Part shown: one piece after another, positions 59,671 through 64,000 of the stretch | Layout: every line of letters begins with the position of its first letter | Numbering within the stretch: the stretch's first letter is position 1 | From: Macrotis lagotis | Lineage: Eukaryota; Chordata; Mammalia; Peramelemorphia; Peramelidae | Length of the DNA: 64,000 bases | Direction: 5' to 3' | NCBI RefSeq assembly: GCF_037893015.1 | Contig: NC_133660.1 | Location: forward strand, 282,411,067 to 282,475,066 | Notes under the pieces: generated by a model | The model's input: the letters and a program-made list of their open reading frames with translations, nothing else | Told to the model about the DNA's origin: nothing | The model's database searches: none | Position numbers and translations under genes: made by a program

Positions 59671-60391
59671 ACAGTCCCGAATTTCTCCTTTGGCTCAGTG
59701 GTGTCAGAAGACCTTGACCTGCTGGATGACTTCGAGTCAGGCTTAACCTCTCCAGGCTTCAGTTTCTATGTTTCCCTCGTGTTGGGCTATGGTTAACGGA
59801 TTCAATGTAAGAAGCATTTATCACTTTCCATGAGATATATACTGTGTACAAAGACAAAAATGTGAAATGGGCTTTCACAACTGAATCCTATACTTCAGAG
59901 GGACAGGTTCCCCCCTTTCAACTTTGGAAGTGATTGAGACTTTCAATTCTGAGCCAGCAGACCAATTTGAGTCAAGCCTGGGAAGTTTTTTTCTGTAAAA
60001 TGTTCCCCCCCCCCCATAACTTATAAACATGATTTATACTGGGGGGGGTGGCAGAGGGGCTGGTGGGGAGAAGGGAGGGGGAGGCCAAGGGGAATGGTTG
60101 GAACTGGGAACCTAGGATGACGAGCTCCCTCCTGTGGCTACCAGTGAGGTGAGGCAGGGACCCCCAGCCCCATGCACTCTCAGCAGCCCAGCTCCACCCT
60201 GTGGGGAAGAAGAGAGGCCCCACCCTGAGGACCCCCCTCCATAGTCCCTGCCTACTAGGTCTCCTAGATCCTAGAGCCCCTTCCAGGAATAGGGAGAGGG
60301 GGCAGGGGGATTGGTCTTCCAGTGCTCTGAAGTCCCTCTCTGAAAACCTGAAATCTGCCTGGCCAGGCCCAAGGTAAGCCTGGGAATTCTT

Positions 60392-60549
60392 TTTTTTAGG
60401 TTTTTTTTTTTTTGCAAGGCAGATGGGGTTAAGTGGCTCGCCCAAGGCCACACAGCTGGGTAATTAGTAAATGTCTGAGATCGGATTTGAACCCAGGTCC
60501 TCCTGACTCCAAGATTGGTGCTTTATCCACCCCACCACCTAGCTGCCCC
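60392..60549 (-). mobile_element. Marsupial tRNA-derived SINE
   Basis: A full-length reverse copy with an exact 16-bp duplication AAGCCTGGGAATTCTT at 60376-60391 and 60550-60565. Confidence 0.93.
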
Positions 60550-60578
60550 AAGCCTGGGAATTCTTATAAAGATATGCA

Positions 60579-60711
60579 GAAGGGCAGCTAGGTGACACAG
60601 ATAGAACACGGGCCCTGGAGTCAGGAGGACCTGAGTTCAAATGCAGCCTCAGATAAGCGATACTTACCAGCTGTGTGACCTTAGGCAAGTCATTGCCTTG
60701 CAAAAAAAAAA
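60579..60711 (+). mobile_element. Older tRNA-derived SINE, shortened
   Basis: GAAGGGCAGCTAGGTGACAC with B-box GTTCAAATGCAGCCTC, missing part of the tail region. AAGATA flanks both ends. Confidence 0.82.
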
Positions 60712-61210
60712 GATACTTAGAGTCCACTAGAGAGTTGACTGAAAGGGAGTAGCGGGGACTATGCAGAGTTGCCAGTGAGCAGACAGAGACAGTGCCTCTG
60801 CCCTATCTGGAACTTAAGGAAGAGAGATGGAATCCACTCCATAGAAACAGCTGCAAGGAGAAAAGTGACAAGAGAGTCGAGCTGTGGCAGAGGGGGGCTG
60901 TCAGACCCCTGCAGGTACCAGGTACCAGGAAGTAGAGAATTCAGAATGAAGCTGCTGCTTCCAAGCCTTTCTTCAAGGGTTAAGGGACCTTTAGGAAGAT
61001 CCATCTCTCCAGGCTCCCTGAGCCTGTCCAGTAACTGGTTCTGTACTATTTAGTCACTTTTACTTCTTAAACAACTCCTATATACTGTTTTGCCTCAAGC
61101 TTAATGAGGCCTGAGGTCAGCCAGCAACCTGAAATCTAAATGAGGGAAAAGCCAAACCTCTGACTGAACATTAGGAATTTTCCTACCTGAGGGCTTTAAG
61201 CTGTTGTATT

Positions 61211-61374
61211 TGTTTGTTTTTTAAATTTTATTTATTTAACAAAATGGGGTTAAGAGTGAGTTGCCCAAGGTCACACACTAGGCAATCTTCAAGTGTCTGA
61301 GGTTAGATTTGAACTCAGGTCCTTCTGACTCTAGCACCGGTGCTCTGTCCACTGCGCCACCCAGATGCCCCCTT
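61211..61374 (-). mobile_element. Older tRNA-derived SINE
   Basis: A reverse copy flanked by GTTGTATT at 61203-61210 and 61375-61382. Confidence 0.85.
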
Positions 61375-61509
61375 GTTGTATTGGTTTTAATAATGTTCTG
61401 TCTCATATAAACTGCATACAACAGCTGAGAAGGGGAGCACATGAACATGAGGGCCATTATGTTGGTCCCTAAGCTGAAAGAAAATCGATGGTTGGATCAG
61501 ACTGTGGCT

Positions 61510-61720
61510 GCTTAAGAACAGCTCCCATTCATGCGGGGCTCCAAGGCTTGCAAATATGATCTCCCAACAGCCCTAGTAGGGAGGAGCTCATATTGTTCCC
61601 ACTTTTACAGGGGGAAATGGAGGCAGAGAGGGCTAAGTCACTCAAGTAGTAAATGTCTGATGCTGAATTTGAACTTGGGTCTTTCTGATTCCAGAAGTCT
61701 GTCTGCTGGGCCACCCAGTG
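61510..61720 (-). mobile_element. MIR-type SINE
   Basis: CAACAGCCCTAGTAGGGAGG, CTTTTACAGGGGGAAATGGA and CTGAATTTGAACTTGGG are the reverse MIR body. Confidence 0.6.
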
Positions 61721-61799
61721 GATCATGTCTCCAAAATCATGTCTTCAAAGAGGAGGGGCAGGGAGGAAGGGGTGAGGGTCTCCTTGATGACACACTTGC

Positions 61800-61970
61800 T
61801 CTTGTCAGCAAAGAGATGGTCAAAGACAATTCTAAAGACTTGTGATAAGAAGTACCATCCACATCCAGAGTGGAGTCTGAATGAGGACCAAAGCATACTA
61901 TTTTTAATTTTTGAAATGTGTTTTATTCTTCCTTCACAATATGATTAATATTGAAATATGTTTAACATAG

Positions 61971-62023
<53 letters not shown>

Positions 62024-62125
62024 AGATTGCTCACTGTTAAGGGGAGGAGGAGGAGAGGGAGGGAAAGACAAAAATGTGGAACTCAAAACCTTACAAAAAA
62101 GTGAATGGTGAAAAGTAAAATAAGA
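61800..62125 (+). mobile_element. L1 3' UTR fragment carrying a TA microsatellite
   Basis: GGTCAAAGACAATTCTAAAG, ACATCCAGAGTGGAGTCTGA and the terminal G-rich stretch with ATGTGGAACTCAAAACCTTA match 3930-4240. A (TA)n run (61973-62020) replaces the ACCTATATAACCTATG stretch there. Confidence 0.72.
61973..62020. repeat. (TA)n microsatellite
   Basis: About 24 uninterrupted AT units within an L1 3' UTR; self-complementary and likely length-polymorphic. Confidence 0.95.
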
Positions 62126-63039
62126 GACAGATAACTGGGAAGGCGCAGAAGGGTCAAACTGTGTCTTCCACAGCCTCTGGTCTACACATAACATGCACAC
62201 ATATAAACAAAATATATACAAAGTGAATAGGAGTGGCAATTGTGAGATGAAACCCTGGGAGGGGGGGATCAGGAAAGGTCAAATTTGAGAGGTGGGGCTT
62301 GGGGAGGTTAAAACTCAGAATTCCAAGAGGCAGAAGTTAGTAGAGGAACTACAGGCATAGAGGACAGCTTGTGCAAAGGCGGCAAGGTGGGAAATGAATG
62401 GCATTTCTGAGGCACAGCAAGGCCATTTTTAGGATCAATACTGAATGGGATAAAGTCTGATATTTCTTCAGAATATTCTAGATTAGCTATGGGCTATGTC
62501 TCTTCTGCCCCTCCTCCCCTGAATGTTATCCTACCCAGAATGTAAAGAGCAAACTGACCTTGCTCCTTATCTACTGAGTCCAAATGTCCATACATTCCTC
62601 AGGGCTGGAGGAGCTACAAGTCTGTTTGGATTATACTTTAAATTAACTCACAGGCTTAGATTGTGAAGACCACATTCTTAACTAAGAAGGGTGGGTCAGT
62701 GGGGGGGATCGTGTTAGGAGTCACATCTGTATATCGTTCCTGTTGTTCACTCTCCCATCTATGTGGTTGAGTAGAGGTCAGCTTCTTGGGAATCAAATCA
62801 AGACTTTTTCTCTTCACACCTTGAGACATCTCCAAAATTTATTTAAAGGGGGTTACATATCCCACAATATTAATTAATATTATTAAAGGTTGATGAAGCA
62901 CTTTCCATACATGACCTTTGCTTATTTGATACTCCACAAACCCTAAGAAATGGATTGGGGTTCATCCGAATTACAATGTCACTTTATGTTTGACTGGGGA
63001 GCTTCCATCTGGGAAGGCCTCCGGGAGGTGATGATGACA

Positions 63040-63300
63040 ACGACGATGTTCACATCTTCATTCTAGAAGACCAAGACATCAGGGAGGTGATGCCATAAGT
63101 CTATGAACTGGATTTGGGTGCCAAGTCACTGGTCTCACTTTCTCCTCCAGAGGGTCCAGTGGCCAGATATGGCTCGGGACGACTGGAGTTGGCCCTGGAG
63201 GGGAGGCCGTCAGTCAGGTGACTTGTCCGAGGTGTCAAGTGTCTGAGGTCGGATTCGAACTCGAACCTACTGATTGCAAGGCCGGCGCTCTGGCGGGCCC
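63040..63300 (+). mobile_element. Composite marsupial SINE, GC-drifted
   Basis: GACATCAGGGAGGTGATGCC, TCCAGTGGCCAGATATGGCT and a reversed tRNA-SINE half (GTGTCTGAGGTCGGATTCGA) are present. It abuts the MRPL11 CpG island and carries many CpG-type changes. Confidence 0.65.
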
Positions 63301-63644
63301 AAGCACTACAGGAATGTGCTCTGCTGCCTCTACACCGCGGGGTGGCGCTACAGCAGGACGTAATCTCGGCCTCAGCTGGAGGCGGGCGTGAAACTACACG
63401 GTCCGAGATGCTCTGCGGGCCATTAGGCCCCTCCTCTTACAGCTGCCCTCGCGATCGCCTGTGGAAAGGAAAGCTTTCTGCCATCCTTCCTCGTCTGCGG
63501 ATGGCGGACGAGAGATTGCGGCCCCGGGCCCCGCGCTGTTACCTCCGGGCGCTTGCCCCCTTCCACTATTCCTCCCTCCGTCCCCGGCCGGAAAGGAGGC
63601 ACCTGAGCGGCTGCTCCGCGAGGACCCGTGACCTTTGACCCACC

Positions 63645-63680
63645 ATGGCGGCGCCCACGGCGGGGTCGTGGCGGCGGTGA
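63645..63680 (+). other. Possible upstream ORF of MRPL11
   Basis: ACCATGG is a strong start context and opens an 11-codon frame (MAAPTAGSWRR) that stops 57 bp before the MRPL11 ATG. It matters only if transcription begins upstream of 63645. Confidence 0.35.
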
Positions 63681-63737
63681 GGCCGCCGGACTCGCAGGGC
63701 CCAGGCTCCCGCCCCTCTGGCTCGTCCTGCCCGCGCC

Positions 63738-63860
63738 ATGTCGAAGCTCAGCCGGGCCACGCGCTCCGTTCGGAAGCTCCAGAGCAGCGGCGTCATCCGG
63801 GCCATCGTGCGCGCGGGTCAAGCGATGCCCGGGCCCCCGCTGGGCCCCATCTTGGGCCAG
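63738..63860 (+). CDS. MRPL11: Mitochondrial ribosomal protein L11 (uL11m), first coding exon
   Basis: The exon encodes 41 residues, [20 protein letters not shown] then [21 protein letters not shown], ending at CAG|GTACGG in phase 0. The [25 protein letters not shown] block is the conserved uL11 N-terminal domain, which in the bacterial protein helps form the GTPase-associated centre of the large subunit. The basic start would suit mitochondrial import. The ATG context is GCCATGT. The remaining exons lie beyond the right edge. As I know it from human, MRPL11 is divergent from PELI3, as here. Confidence 0.96.
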
Positions 63861-64000
63861 GTACGGGGGGGAGGGGCGGGCGGAGTGCGCATGTGCGGCG
63901 GGGAGCGCGCGGCGGGGGAGGGGCTATCTGCGAGCAGGGTCCCGCGCGTGCGCAGTCGCGGCCCCGTGCCTGCAGAGGCCCGCAGCCCCGGGTCGCGGGT

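Larger units (their letters stand above)
45601..63300. other. PELI3-MRPL11 intergenic region
   Basis: About 17.7 kb without a recognisable gene. L1, tRNA-derived, composite, MIR and RTE-tailed repeats make up perhaps half of it. Mostly unique stretches lie near 47080-47460, 49090-49630, 49760-50760, 55730-56480, 59680-60380 and 62130-62870. Confidence 0.65.
63300..64000 (+). promoter_or_regulatory. MRPL11: MRPL11 CpG island and promoter
   Basis: CpG-rich sequence. ACTACA followed nine bases later by ATGCTCTGCG (63393-63417) resembles a ZNF143 site. CCATGGCGGC (63644-63653) is YY1-like. NRF1-like palindromes TGCGCATGTGCG (63886-63897) and GCGCGTGCGCAG (63944-63955) lie in intron 1. The transcription start is not evident. 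Confidence 0.55.

Noticed and set aside
63342-63638. 98-residue frame upstream of MRPL11
   Set aside because: Composition is CpG-island noise, with no recognisable domain. It stops just before the MRPL11 upstream region.

Overview
This window is marsupial nuclear DNA. It carries six protein-coding genes with ordinary GT-AG introns, set among dense repeats. The lineage call rests on about two dozen copies of a roughly 150-bp tRNA-derived SINE of the WSINE1/MAR1 type (tail ending GCCTTGCAAAAACCTAAAA), on SINEs with an RTE-type tail, and on L1, CR1/L3, MIR and L2 fossils. The abundance of young-looking SINE copies with intact target-site duplications would suit an Australian marsupial such as a dasyurid, but species cannot be fixed from this window.

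The gene order is ACTN3 (minus, first coding exon only, 1983-2117), ZDHHC24 (plus, 7638-11130), BBS1 (minus, 12530-18576), DPP3 (minus, 18993-26437), PELI3 (minus, 33615-44681) and MRPL11 (plus, first exon only, 63738-63860). This is the same order and relative orientation as I know it from human chromosome 11q13.2. The exon models of ZDHHC24, BBS1, DPP3 and PELI3 join in frame at every junction and give 278, 594, 737 and 446 residues.

Layout: 1-1982 is part of ACTN3 intron 1. 2118-7637 is the divergent ACTN3/ZDHHC24 spacer with L1, CR1/L3 and SINE fossils. 7.1-8.4 kb is the ZDHHC24 CpG island. ZDHHC24 and BBS1 converge, with poly(A) signals about 0.8 kb apart. DPP3 and BBS1 run in tandem with only 416 bp between stop and start. 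26.7-27.6 kb is the DPP3 CpG island. 27.6-33.0 kb is repeat-rich spacer. PELI3 spans about 11 kb with a 5.7-kb repeat-filled last intron. 45.3-63.3 kb is gene-poor, repeat-dominated spacer leading to the MRPL11 CpG island.

The genes do not form one pathway: a fast-muscle actin crosslinker, a palmitoyltransferase, a ciliary trafficking subunit, a cytosolic zinc peptidase, an innate-immunity E3 ligase and a mitochondrial ribosomal protein. I see no undescribed multi-gene system. The better leads are regulatory or repeat-evolution ones: an RFX X-box next to the BBS1 start, the DPP3-BBS1 junction without a canonical poly(A) signal, a long CCTT tract at a PELI3 5' splice site, an L1 copy with HAL1-like layout, and composite or nested SINEs.
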